A stretch of DNA of 64,000 nucleotides from NCBI RefSeq assembly GCF_040253585.1, contig NZ_JBELAU010000008.1, positions 1 through 64,000 on the forward strand. Direction: 5' to 3'. How positions within the stretch are numbered: position 1 is the first letter of the stretch; the number at the start of each line of letters is the position of its first letter. The stretch comes from Emticicia sp040253585. Lineage in GTDB: Bacteria > Bacteroidota > Bacteroidia > Cytophagales > Spirosomataceae. A program made the position numbers and the translations under genes. Positions 52,462 to 60,463 of the stretch are shown piece after piece. Below the pieces are notes generated by a model. The model did no database searches, had not been told where the DNA came from, and saw only the letters and a list, made by a program, of their open reading frames with translations.

Positions 52462-53601
52462 ATGAAAATCGGAATTGTTTGTTATCCTACCTTTGGTGGA
52501 AGTGGCGTTGTGGCCACCGAACTCGGTAAGGGCCTTGCCAAAAATGGCCATCAAGTACACTTTATTACTTATACCCAACCTGCTCGTCTGGATTTTTTCA
52601 ACGAAAATATATTTTATCATGAGGTAAATATTGCCAGCTATCCGTTGTTTCAATATCCACCTTACGAGTCGGCTCTGGCTGGAAAAATGGTAGATGTGGT
52701 AAAGTACGAAAAACTTGATTTATTACACGTTCATTACGCAATTCCGCATGCAACTTCGGCTTTTTTGGCTAAACAAATTCTGAGATGCCATGGTATAAAT
52801 ATTCCCATTATCACCACCTTGCACGGCACAGACATTACAATTGTAGGTAAAGATGCCTCGCTTGCTCCCGTAGTAACTTTTAGTATCAACGAATCGGATG
52901 GCGTAACGACGGTTTCAGAGGATTTAAGAAAAGATACTTACGAAGCTTTTGAAATAAGAAAAGAAATCGAAGTGATTCCAAATTTTGTTGATTTGGAGCG
53001 TTTTAAAAAGCAAAGAAAAGAGCATTTCAAACGCATTATTTGTCCAAACGACGAAAAGCTTTTGGTACACACTTCAAACTTTCGTAAAGTAAAACGAATT
53101 GAAGATATTATTCAAGTTTTTGCAAAACTGAAAAAACAAATTCCGAGTAAATTATTACTCGTCGGCGATGGCCCTGAGCGTGGTCCAATGGAACAACTCA
53201 GCCGTGATATGAATCTGGGGGAAGATGTTCGTTTCGTAGGAAAACTCGACGCCATCGAAGAAGTTTTGTCAGTGGCTGATTTATTCTTGATGCCTTCGGA
53301 AAAAGAAAGTTTTGGATTGGCGGCTTTGGAAGCAATGGCTTGCGAAGTTCCTGTAATTTCATCAAATACTGGCGGTTTACCTGAGCTAAACGTTCAAGGC
53401 ATAACCGGATTTTTAAGTAATGTGGGCGATGTAGATGATATGGTAAAAAATGCGATGTATATTTTGCAGGACGAAAACTTACCGACTTTTAAAGCAAATG
53501 CCTTAGCTCGTGCTAAAGAATTTGATATTACGAATATCGTTCCGATGTACGAACGTCATTATGAGAAAGTTTTGGAGGGAATGCTGGTCGAAACCAGATA
53601 A
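52462..53601 (+). CDS. bshA: N-acetyl-alpha-D-glucosaminyl L-malate synthase
   Basis: This 379-residue GT4 glycosyltransferase joins N-acetylglucosamine (from UDP-GlcNAc) to L-malate, the first step of bacillithiol synthesis. The N-terminal loop 'CYPTFGGSGVVATELGKGLA' (about 7-26) is the characteristic BshA start; 'HVHYAIPHATSAFLAKQI' and 'TTLHGTDITIVGKD' follow. The donor site is in 'MPSEKESFGLAALEAMACEV' (ExxxxxxxE). bshB and bshC are not in the window. The identification is firm because the N-terminal glycine-rich loop and malate site are specific among GT4 enzymes. Confidence 0.93.
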   Translation: MKIGIVCYPTFGGSGVVATELGKGLAKNGHQVHFITYTQPARLDFFNENIFYHEVNIASYPLFQYPPYESALAGKMVDVVKYEKLDLLHVHYAIPHATSAFLAKQILRCHGINIPIITTLHGTDITIVGKDASLAPVVTFSINESDGVTTVSEDLRKDTYEAFEIRKEIEVIPNFVDLERFKKQRKEHFKRIICPNDEKLLVHTSNFRKVKRIEDIIQVFAKLKKQIPSKLLLVGDGPERGPMEQLSRDMNLGEDVRFVGKLDAIEEVLSVADLFLMPSEKESFGLAALEAMACEVPVISSNTGGLPELNVQGITGFLSNVGDVDDMVKNAMYILQDENLPTFKANALARAKEFDITNIVPMYERHYEKVLEGMLVETR

Positions 53602-53724
53602 AAAATTTTAATATTGTACAAAGAGGCACATTCCGAAATCTAATGATAACAGATGTGCCTCTTTTATTTACAGGGACGTTATATATATATTTAAATAAAT
53701 ATCTAAATATTTTTCTTCTTTTGC

Positions 53725-53755
53725 TTGCACAATTCATTTTTCTTCTCTAACATTG
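53725..53755 (+). promoter_or_regulatory. Candidate promoter of the TonB gene
   Basis: TTG (53725-53727), 20 bases, TAACATTG (53748-53755; one mismatch to TAnnTTTG), then 49 bases to the ATG. Confidence 0.45.
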
Positions 53756-53804
53756 TGTCGTAGTTCAGCGAAACTACAAATGTTCAACTTAAACTTTTAC
53801 TAAA

Positions 53805-54644
53805 ATGAAACCTCACACACAAGGGTTGTCAGCTATTGCTTTGCCCACTCCGAGTACACTCGATGACATCGTTTTTGAACATCGTAACAAGGCCTACGGT
53901 GCTTATGAGCTTCGTACTCATTACACCACAAACATCAATCGAGCTTTGTTGATCGGTATTGGTTTTTTCGGGCTCATGCTACTCACTAACTTTCTTTTTG
54001 CGAGACAGAAAGACGAGTCTCAACTAATTGTCGTTGAGCATAGCCCAATTAAATTACCAGACGAACCACTTCCCGAACTTGAAAAACCAAAGGAAGTAGA
54101 ACCACCAAAACCAATAGAACAACAACGGACAGTTGCTTATTTAGAACCAAAAGTAGTTGAGGAAACAATGGAAGAAACCCCTCCACCAAGCCAAACTGAA
54201 ATTGAAGGGGCAATAATAAGTGATAAAAGTAACCCAGGAACAGATACAGACGAAATTGCGGCTGCCCCTCCTACTGAAACAAAATCAGTTGAGAAAACAA
54301 TCATAGAACTTCCAGAAGAAGATAACACAGCTTTTATAACCGTCGAAGTACAACCATCATTCATGGGTGGAAATAGCGAAATGTACAAGTTTTTAGGTAA
54401 AAATCTCAAATATCCGAGTGCAGCTCAACGAGCCAATATTCAAGGTAAAGTTTTCTTAAGTTTTATCGTTGAAAAAGATGGCAGCATTACCGACATCGAA
54501 ACCATGAAAGGCATTGGTTTTGGTTGCGATGAAGAGGCAATGCGAGTAGTAAAACTCATGCCAAAATGGATTGCAGGCAAACAAAATGGCAGAAATGTAA
54601 GAGTAAAATTTACAATTCCTGTTTTTTTTAGACTCGATGATTAG
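53805..54644 (+). CDS. TonB energy transducer
   Basis: This 279-residue inner-membrane protein carries energy from ExbB/ExbD to outer-membrane transporters. The cytoplasmic start has the Bacteroidota motif 'FEHRNKAYGAYELRTHY' (about 25-41), then one membrane helix ('ALLIGIGFFGLMLLTNFLFA'), a Pro/Glu-rich periplasmic linker ('PLPELEKPKEVEPPKPIEQ'), and a C-terminal TonB domain (about 180-279) with 'KNLKYPSAAQRANIQGKVFL' and 'VEKDGSITDIETMKG'. No exbB/exbD genes are close. The three SusC channels at 6-21 kb are possible clients. Confidence 0.93.
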   Translation: MKPHTQGLSAIALPTPSTLDDIVFEHRNKAYGAYELRTHYTTNINRALLIGIGFFGLMLLTNFLFARQKDESQLIVVEHSPIKLPDEPLPELEKPKEVEPPKPIEQQRTVAYLEPKVVEETMEETPPPSQTEIEGAIISDKSNPGTDTDEIAAAPPTETKSVEKTIIELPEEDNTAFITVEVQPSFMGGNSEMYKFLGKNLKYPSAAQRANIQGKVFLSFIVEKDGSITDIETMKGIGFGCDEEAMRVVKLMPKWIAGKQNGRNVRVKFTIPVFFRLDD

Positions 54645-54757
54645 ATATTTGTATAAATATAATATTTTTTCACAGGTAGAGACAGGGCGACCTTCGCTCG
54701 GCAATGTCCTGTCTCCACCGAATACAACCAAATCAATCTACCTAAATCCACACAAAC

Positions 54758-54788
54758 AGCCCGCACAACATTGTTCGGGCTATTTTTA
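54758..54788 (+). terminator. Terminator after the TonB gene
   Basis: An 11-position stem AGCCCGCACAA/TTGTTCGGGCT with one mismatch and 2-base loop, followed by ATTTTTATG. A second stem (GTAGAGACAGG/CCTGTCTCCAC, about 54676-54717) lies between it and the gene. Confidence 0.75.
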
Positions 54789-54858
54789 TGGTGTATTGCT
54801 ACGAAATGACTAATTTTACATTTTCAATTATACATTTTACATTATTCATTAGCATATA

Positions 54859-56010
54859 ATGCCAATAGATATTTCTCAAATTCCTTCGCCGTGCTATGTT
54901 TTAGAAGAAAGACTCCTACGCCGAAATCTTGAATTATTAAACCGAGTTCAAACCGAATCGGGTGCATCAATCATCGTAGCCTTAAAAGGTTTTTCGATGT
55001 ATGCCACTTTCCCGATGGTAAAACAATATTTGTCGGGAGCAACCGCCAGTTCACTCAACGAAACTCGCTTGATTGTAGAAGAAATGGGTTGTTTGGCACA
55101 TACCTACTGCCCTGCCTATAAACCAGCTGAATTTGCTCAAATTATGGCAAACAGCAGCCATATAACGTTCAATTCATTGAATCAATGGAATCAGTTTAAA
55201 GACCAAGTACAAGGCTTTGAACGAAAAATCTCGTGCGGAATCAGAATCAACCCACAGTATGCTGAGGTTGAAACCGATATGTATAACCCATGTATTGTAG
55301 GGTCAAGACTTGGCGTTACTCGTGAATTATTGGGCAAAGAACTCCCAGAAGGCATCGAAGGATTGCACTCGCACACCCTCTGCGAAAACGATTCTTACAC
55401 ACTCGAACGTACACTTGTGCATATCGAAGAAAAATTTGGCGATTTGCTACATCAAGTAAAATGGCTTAATCTCGGTGGTGGACACTTAATGACTCGTGAA
55501 GGCTATAACCATGAACATTTGATTGGTTTAATCAAACGCCTACGTGAAACTTATAACATCGAAATTATTCTCGAACCAGGCTCAGCCATTGGTTGGCAGA
55601 CTGGCTATTTAACTTCAACGGTTCTCGATATTGTCGATGCCCAAGGTGTTGATGTTGCAATATTAGATGTATCGTTTGCAGCTCACATGCCCGACACGCT
55701 CGAAATGCCCTACAAACCACGCATTTGGGGAGCAACCGATGCTGTTGAAGGTGCGGAACGCCGCCCGAAACCTACTTACCGCATGGGAGGGATGACTTGC
55801 TTGGCAGGCGATTACATGGGAGATTATTCTTTCGATAAGCCTCTACAAGTGGGCGATAGCGTAGTTTTTGATGATATGATTCACTATACAATGGTAAAAA
55901 CCACGACTTTCAACGGCGTTGGTTTACCATCCATCGGTATTTGGAAAGAAAATGATGAGTTTCAGTTACTAAAAAGTTTTGGTTATGAAACTTATAAGGA
56001 TAGGATTTAA
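54859..56010 (+). CDS. nspC: Carboxynorspermidine decarboxylase
   Basis: This 383-residue fold-III PLP enzyme decarboxylates carboxynorspermidine or carboxyspermidine to give norspermidine or spermidine, part of the polyamine route common in Bacteroidota. The PLP lysine is in 'SIIVALKGFSMYATFPMV' (Lys near 40, not the 'KYACKAL' of LysA). 'GIRINPQYAEVETDMYNPC', 'LNLGGGHLMTREGY' and the C-terminal 'GGMTCLAGDYMGDYSFDK', where the substrate-binding Cys and Asp lie, are typical. The carboxyspermidine dehydrogenase usually paired with it is not clearly next to it; the following gene is of the same superfamily but looks like another subgroup. A terminator follows. Confidence 0.93.
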   Translation: MPIDISQIPSPCYVLEERLLRRNLELLNRVQTESGASIIVALKGFSMYATFPMVKQYLSGATASSLNETRLIVEEMGCLAHTYCPAYKPAEFAQIMANSSHITFNSLNQWNQFKDQVQGFERKISCGIRINPQYAEVETDMYNPCIVGSRLGVTRELLGKELPEGIEGLHSHTLCENDSYTLERTLVHIEEKFGDLLHQVKWLNLGGGHLMTREGYNHEHLIGLIKRLRETYNIEIILEPGSAIGWQTGYLTSTVLDIVDAQGVDVAILDVSFAAHMPDTLEMPYKPRIWGATDAVEGAERRPKPTYRMGGMTCLAGDYMGDYSFDKPLQVGDSVVFDDMIHYTMVKTTTFNGVGLPSIGIWKENDEFQLLKSFGYETYKDRI

Positions 56011-56023
56011 TAGCCCCTCCCTG

Positions 56024-56049
56024 CCCTCCCCAATAGGGAGGGTTCTTTT
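56024..56049 (+). terminator. Terminator of nspC
   Basis: CCCTCCC (56024-56030) pairs with GGGAGGG (56036-56042) over a 5-base loop, followed by TTCTTTTTT. A second CCCCTCCC copy just before gives an alternative stem and recalls the GC-rich hairpins at 22967-23122. Confidence 0.8.
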
Positions 56050-56330
56050 TTCTCGCTTTTTTTCTTGCAAATAATTTTTCCTTGTTTACATTTGCACAAA
56101 AATATTATTCTTCCATTGTTTAAAGACCTAAAATATCTCTTAGCACGCCTCGCCTATCTTCGTAGTGCCTGCTCATTTGTTCCTGACTTTTGTTAGGTTG
56201 TCTTTTTACACTTATTTCCCGACAAAATATCTCTTTGATGTTTCTTTGTGCCACTGTGCCTTTGAATCTCTGTGCCTAATATTTGTCGCATTTATACTTC
56301 ATCTATAACATTTTAATCTTTTTCCTAACA
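56050..56330. other. Spacer between nspC and the dehydrogenase gene
   Basis: Beyond the terminator at its left edge this spacer holds the repeat at 56242-56276 and no gene. No strong TAnnTTTG box was recognised upstream of 56331. Confidence 0.5.
56242..56276. repeat. GGCACAGAGG-type dispersed repeat, opposite strand
   Basis: CTTTGTGCCACTGTGCC followed by TTTGAATCTCTGTGCC; its complement uses the same words (AGGCACAGAG, CAAAGGCACA, GGCACAAAG) as the copy at 45071-45107. Confidence 0.7.
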
Positions 56331-57407
56331 ATGAAAAACGTACTTGTCATTGGTATGGGCAAGGTAGGTTCGTTGGTTGGTACATTACTCGCAAAACGCT
56401 TTGCCGTTACGGGTATGGACCTACGCCAACCTTCTACCAAATTGCCCTTTGATGTCTTACTCGGAGATGTAAACGACATCAGTTTTTTAGAATCCACCCT
56501 CAAAAACTTCGATGCGGTTGTATCGGCCATGCCTTACAACCTCAACTTGCCAATCGCTCAAACGGCTCACAAACTCGGCATTCATTATTTCGATTTGACC
56601 GAAGATGTACCAACCACGTCAGCCATCAGAGAAATGGCCAAAACTTCTACGGCAGTCATGGCTCCTCAGTGCGGACTCGCCCCAGGTTTAATCGGAATCG
56701 TAGGAGCAGATTTAGCCAAACGCTTTACCAAACTCCGTGATATTGAGCTTCGGGTAGGAGCTTTACCTCGTTTTCCGAATGGTTTGATGGGATATTCGTT
56801 TACGTGGTCGCCAGCAGGTGTAATAAACGAATACATTAACGATGCAGAAGTGATTCACAACGGCGAAGTAAAAATGGTAACTTCTCTCGATGGTATTGAG
56901 CATATTCAGATTGAAGGACAAGAATTTGAGGCTTTCAGCACTTCGGGTGGACTTGGCACAATGTGCGAAACCTTTGCAGGGAAAGTAGATACACTCAATT
57001 ATAAAACAATTCGCTACCCAGGCCATGCAAAATTGATGAAGTTCTTACTTTATGAGCTAATTTTGAAAGATAAACGCCAATTAGTTGAACAAATATTGAC
57101 CGAAGCGAAACCACCTGTGCAAGAAGACGTAGTTTATGTATATGCAGTAGTAGAAGGCTGGAAAGGCACAGAATTGGCTCGTGAAGAATTTTACAGAGCT
57201 TATAAACCAATCGAAATTGATGGTAAACATTGGCGAGCAATTTCGTGGACAACAGCCGCTTCGGTAGCTGCGGTTGTAGAAATGGTAGCCGATGGAAAAC
57301 TACCACAACAAGGATTTTTGAAACAAGAAGATATAGATTTCGGTTCTTATCTTGAAACCCAAAACGGTTCATTCTTTGTGGAGCGAACTTCCAGTTCGCA
57401 GATGTAG
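56331..57407 (+). CDS. Saccharopine dehydrogenase-family protein, probably lysine dehydrogenase
   Basis: This 358-residue NAD(P)-dependent protein belongs to the saccharopine dehydrogenase superfamily. A Rossmann start 'KNVLVIGMGKVGSLVGTLLA' (about 2-21) is followed by 'VVSAMPYNLNLPIAQTAHKL', 'PQCGLAPGLIGIVGADLAKR' and 'STSGGLGTMCETFAGKVDTL'. The 'CGLAPGLI' type of motif and single-domain length recall lysine 6-dehydrogenase rather than carboxyspermidine dehydrogenase. The next gene, 34 bases on, is HglS-like, which acts on 2-oxoadipate, so a lysine breakdown role is likely. The frame extends to 56283, but the ATG at 56331 gives the normal Rossmann start. Cofactor and substrate are inferred. 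Confidence 0.8.
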   Translation: MKNVLVIGMGKVGSLVGTLLAKRFAVTGMDLRQPSTKLPFDVLLGDVNDISFLESTLKNFDAVVSAMPYNLNLPIAQTAHKLGIHYFDLTEDVPTTSAIREMAKTSTAVMAPQCGLAPGLIGIVGADLAKRFTKLRDIELRVGALPRFPNGLMGYSFTWSPAGVINEYINDAEVIHNGEVKMVTSLDGIEHIQIEGQEFEAFSTSGGLGTMCETFAGKVDTLNYKTIRYPGHAKLMKFLLYELILKDKRQLVEQILTEAKPPVQEDVVYVYAVVEGWKGTELAREEFYRAYKPIEIDGKHWRAISWTTAASVAAVVEMVADGKLPQQGFLKQEDIDFGSYLETQNGSFFVERTSSSQM

Positions 57408-57441
57408 TCCTTACAATACAGCTTATTTATTGAAGTAAATA

Positions 57442-58371
57442 ATGAAAAACAGTAAAATAGAAACCTTAGAGTACGTACTCAACGGCCTGATGCGTAGATA
57501 CAGCGAACGAGTACCCGATGTAAATAAAGTAGCCAATGCCATGATTGCCGAAGGAATCATTTCGGATAGAAACGACATCGAAAACGACCATGTAGCTTTT
57601 CGCACAATGGGCGTTCCGCAGTTAGGAATTCAATCTTTCGAGAAAATTTTCTTGAATTTCGGTTACGAAAAACGTGATTTTTTCAATTTTGAGGGCAAAA
57701 AACTGAATGCTTATTGGTTTTCGCCACCAGAACCACACGGGCGGCGTTCCGCATTTCCAAGAATTTTTGTGAGCGAACTTCGAGTAGATGATTTATCAGA
57801 AAATGCCCAAAGAATCATCAGAAGTTATACCGACGAGGTAAAATCTGACCCAGCCGATAGTTTGGATTTGAATGATGGCGTGGCAGTAGATGAATTTCTG
57901 CATAAACCTTTATGGCGAACACCCACATGGGAAGATTATGAGGCACTCCAACAGGAAAGTGAGTATGCGGCTTGGGTAATTTATAACCGATATTACCTCA
58001 ATCATTATACCATTAGTGTGCATAATCTGAAAGAAGGTTACGGTACAATTCAAGAATTTAATGATTTTTTAGAGAGAATTGGAATAAAACTCAACGATGC
58101 AGGCGGAAAAATAAAAATAAGTCCCGATGGAGGTTTATTACAAAGTTCAACAGTAGCAGAAATGATTGAAGCGGAATTTGCGGATGGGAGGACGCACGCA
58201 ATATCAGGAAGTTACGTAGAATTTGCCGAAAGAAAAGTTTTACCTCAATTTGCAGAACTACCGATTGATAAAATCGAAAGAATTCATCGTCGTGATGGCT
58301 TTGAAACTGGCAATGCCGATAAGATTTTTGAAAGTACATTCACCAGTCAAACAATGAAGGCTGAGATGTAA
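57442..58371 (+). CDS. hglS: 2-oxoadipate dioxygenase/decarboxylase (HglS, DUF1338)
   Basis: This 309-residue protein matches DUF1338/HglS, an Fe(II) enzyme that turns 2-oxoadipate into 2-hydroxyglutarate in lysine degradation. The N-terminal metal/substrate motif is 'ENDHVAFRTMG' with His50 and Arg54, spaced as in the characterised enzyme. A second His lies in 'YYLNHYTISVHNL' (about 190-200), and a Glu in 'SGSYVEFAERK' (about 260) completes the likely triad. It follows the dehydrogenase gene by 34 bases, so the two are probably one operon. It ends at a terminator shared with convergent thrC. Other DUF1338 members may act on related keto acids. Confidence 0.85.
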   Translation: MKNSKIETLEYVLNGLMRRYSERVPDVNKVANAMIAEGIISDRNDIENDHVAFRTMGVPQLGIQSFEKIFLNFGYEKRDFFNFEGKKLNAYWFSPPEPHGRRSAFPRIFVSELRVDDLSENAQRIIRSYTDEVKSDPADSLDLNDGVAVDEFLHKPLWRTPTWEDYEALQQESEYAAWVIYNRYYLNHYTISVHNLKEGYGTIQEFNDFLERIGIKLNDAGGKIKISPDGGLLQSSTVAEMIEAEFADGRTHAISGSYVEFAERKVLPQFAELPIDKIERIHRRDGFETGNADKIFESTFTSQTMKAEM

Positions 58372-58373
58372 GT

Positions 58374-58435
58374 TTTTTTCTTCGTTGCCTGAGCGGATCG
58401 GACAGCCGAAACTGTCGAAGGCAACGAAGAAAAAA
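58374..58435. terminator. Bidirectional terminator between hglS and thrC
   Basis: A perfect 17-bp stem (58374-58390 with 58419-58435) with T-rich and A-rich ends, so it works both ways. The loop region contains a CCTGAGCG...GTCGAAGG pair of the type seen at 1904-1921. Confidence 0.9.
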
Positions 58436-58444
58436 TAAAATATA

Positions 58445-59755
58445 TCACAAATTTGCCATCAACCAAGCCTTGAAATCAGAAAACTCCGTTGACATTGACG
58501 TTGCTTGTTTTTCTAAACTCAATAAGTCAGAAAGGCGTTTTGGAATATCTTGCTTGCCAACCACTTCTTCAACCACATCTAAAAATTTGGCATAATGTGC
58601 CGTAGAGAAAAACACACCATTTACTGGCTCTGAAAGTGTATTTGTGTAGGCTTTCAAGCCCAAATACGCAACAGCCGTATGCGGACACATCACATAACCC
58701 GTGCGGTCGAATACATCTTTCATGGCTACTTTTGTTGCTTCATCATCGTAGAAATATCCAACTATCAAGCTACGCATTGTGTCTAAATCATTATCCAACA
58801 AGGCTTTCATGCGTGGAAAATTACTCGGATTTCCTACATCCATTGCATTAGAAATCGTTGATAATGAAGGACTTATCGGCTCGTAAACGCCACTTTCTAA
58901 ATAAGCTGGTACAACTTTATTAACGTTGGTAGCGGCTATAAACTTATGCACTGGCAAGCCTAATTTCCAAGCGATAATTCCTGCACTCAGATTACCAAAA
59001 TTTCCACTCGGAACCGACATCACAACTGACAAATCAGCACCCGATTTCTTTAGTTGAGCATAAGCATTAACATAATAAAATGCCTGCGGAATCAGACGAG
59101 CAATATTGATTGAGTTAGCCGAAGCTAAATCAAATTTATCGGTCAATTCTTTATCCAAGAAAGCTAATTTTACGAGTTTTTGGCAATCATCAAAAGTGCC
59201 GTTTACTTCTAAGGCTCTTACGTTTTCGCCGAGAGTTGTGAGCTGTTTTTCTTGAATATCGCTTACTTTTCCGCTTGGGTAAAGAATCGTGACATCAATA
59301 TTTGGTGTTTTGAAAAAGCCTTGTGCCACCGCTCCACCAGTATCACCCGAAGTTGCCACCAGAATATGGATTTGCTTCTGAGATTTCTGTAGAAAATACG
59401 ACATCAAAGCTGCCATAAATCTCGCACCAAAATCTTTAAAAGCCATCGAAGGTCCATGAAAAAGCTCTAAACAATAAGTATTGGCCTCAACCTCAACAAT
59501 CGGTGCGGTAAAATCAATAGCACTATTGATGAGTTGACGTAAATCTTCGGCGGGAACATCTTCACCGATTAGAGCATTGGCTATCTCAAAAGCAATTTCT
59601 TGCAAGCTAAGATTCTGAACATTATCCCAAAACGATTGAGGCAATGGACTAAACTCAGTTGGCATATAAAGTCCGTTATCGGGAGGAAGCCCACGAAAAA
59701 CCGCTTCGGCTAAATCTACATTAGGACTTTGGTGGTTTGTGCTGTATAATTTCAT
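58445..59755 (-). CDS. thrC: Threonine synthase
   Basis: This 436-residue PLP enzyme makes L-threonine from O-phosphohomoserine, the last step of threonine synthesis. It is of the longer fold-II type: N-terminal 'MKLYSTNHQSPNVDLAEAVF', PLP lysine in 'ELFHGPSMAFKDFGARFMAA' and phosphate-binding 'VATSGDTGGAVAQGF', then 'VPSGNFGNLSAGIIAWK' and 'MCPHTAVAYLGLKAY'. The frame extends to 59788; the ATG at 59755 gives the standard start. It begins only 13 bases after the PIN-domain toxin gene, so it is probably in that operon. The identification is firm. Confidence 0.94.
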   Translation of the reverse strand: MKLYSTNHQSPNVDLAEAVFRGLPPDNGLYMPTEFSPLPQSFWDNVQNLSLQEIAFEIANALIGEDVPAEDLRQLINSAIDFTAPIVEVEANTYCLELFHGPSMAFKDFGARFMAALMSYFLQKSQKQIHILVATSGDTGGAVAQGFFKTPNIDVTILYPSGKVSDIQEKQLTTLGENVRALEVNGTFDDCQKLVKLAFLDKELTDKFDLASANSINIARLIPQAFYYVNAYAQLKKSGADLSVVMSVPSGNFGNLSAGIIAWKLGLPVHKFIAATNVNKVVPAYLESGVYEPISPSLSTISNAMDVGNPSNFPRMKALLDNDLDTMRSLIVGYFYDDEATKVAMKDVFDRTGYVMCPHTAVAYLGLKAYTNTLSEPVNGVFFSTAHYAKFLDVVEEVVGKQDIPKRLSDLLSLEKQATSMSTEFSDFKAWLMANL

Positions 59756-59768
59756 AAATAATTGATTA

Positions 59769-60170
59769 TCAAAGAGATGATTTATCAAGTTTCAGACCAA
59801 ACTCAGTCAGATGGTCGAAATCGTTATCGGTTGTTTGAAGAGGAATATCAAAAAAGAAAGCTGTTGCAGCAATCCATAGGTCGTTTTTCCCCATGTTTCG
59901 AGAAGAAATTGTAAGTTTTTTCTCGGGATGCAAACCTTGGCTAAAAGCGTCTATTTCAGCGTAGATGTTTGATATTTTTTCATCAATATCAAGCACTTGT
60001 AATGTTTTTAAATAATTATTTAATCTTGATTGCTTCTCAACACCCCATTTACTTTTAATAGCAAAAGCTTTTAACTCTCCAACGGTAATGATTGAAATAA
60101 ACCTCTCTGGTGGACAAGAAACATCTTTTCTAATATAACCAATAATTATATTCGTATCTAATAAAAGCAT
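59769..60170 (-). CDS. vapC: VapC-type PIN-domain toxin
   Basis: This 133-residue protein is a PIN-domain ribonuclease, the toxin half of a type II toxin-antitoxin pair; such toxins cut tRNA or rRNA. The acidic active-site residues are in 'MLLLDTNIIIGYI' (Asp5), 'ITVGELKAFA' (Glu), 'GKNDLWIAATAFF' (Asp) and 'QTTDNDFDHL' (Asp). It starts 4 bases after the antitoxin stop and ends 13 bases before thrC. This placement in a biosynthetic transcript is unusual. Whether it is active cannot be told from sequence, but all catalytic positions appear intact. Confidence 0.88.
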   Translation of the reverse strand: MLLLDTNIIIGYIRKDVSCPPERFISIITVGELKAFAIKSKWGVEKQSRLNNYLKTLQVLDIDEKISNIYAEIDAFSQGLHPEKKLTISSRNMGKNDLWIAATAFFFDIPLQTTDNDFDHLTEFGLKLDKSSL

Positions 60171-60174
60171 GCTG

Positions 60175-60384
60175 TCAATCTAAATATTTCATCATTGCAT
60201 CCCATTCTTCTTCAGTAAAATGAATATGTGGAGGAGCAATCGGCTTATCATTTCCGATTAATTTACTAAAAGCTGCTAACCCTCCTGCTTTCATTATATC
60301 GTCTGGACTATATAAATTCAGCTTGGGGTCTTTGCTTCTTGGAATAAATGGTTTCTTCGATTTTCTTCTTACAACTTCGGTCAT
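60175..60384 (-). CDS. Probable antitoxin of the PIN-domain toxin
   Basis: This 69-residue protein is probably the antitoxin for the PIN toxin encoded 4 bases downstream. The N-terminus is basic ('MTEVVRRKSKKPFIPRSK'), which may contact DNA or RNA, and the C-terminus is acidic ('FTEEEWDAMMKYLD'), fitting toxin binding. I do not recognise a standard AbrB or RHH fold in it, so the call rests on size, position and charge. Upstream an AAGGAGGT sequence (60389-60396) forms a strong Shine-Dalgarno site five bases before the ATG, which is uncommon in Bacteroidota. Confidence 0.7.
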   Translation of the reverse strand: MTEVVRRKSKKPFIPRSKDPKLNLYSPDDIMKAGGLAAFSKLIGNDKPIAPPHIHFTEEEWDAMMKYLD

Positions 60385-60388
60385 CTTT

Positions 60389-60433
60389 ACCTCCTTTTCT
60401 ACAAAGATATAAAAAAACCTGTAAGGTCTTCAA
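60389..60433 (-). promoter_or_regulatory. Promoter and ribosome-binding site of antitoxin-toxin-thrC
   Basis: On the minus strand TTG (60433-60431), 21 bases, TATCTTTG (60409-60402), then a canonical AAGGAGGT (60396-60389) and the ATG at 60384. The -33 TTG is in the loop of the carA terminator and the spacer is its downstream arm, so the promoter and terminator overlap. Confidence 0.6.
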
Positions 60434-60449
60434 GATGCCTTACAGGTTT
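60411..60449 (-). terminator. Terminator of carA
   Basis: A perfect 12-bp stem AAACCTGTAAGG/CCTTACAGGTTT (60415-60426 and 60438-60449), 11-base loop; on the minus strand it is followed by TTTTTTTATA. It lies 15 bases past the carA stop. Confidence 0.9.
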
Positions 60450-60463
60450 GAGGAAATAATATT

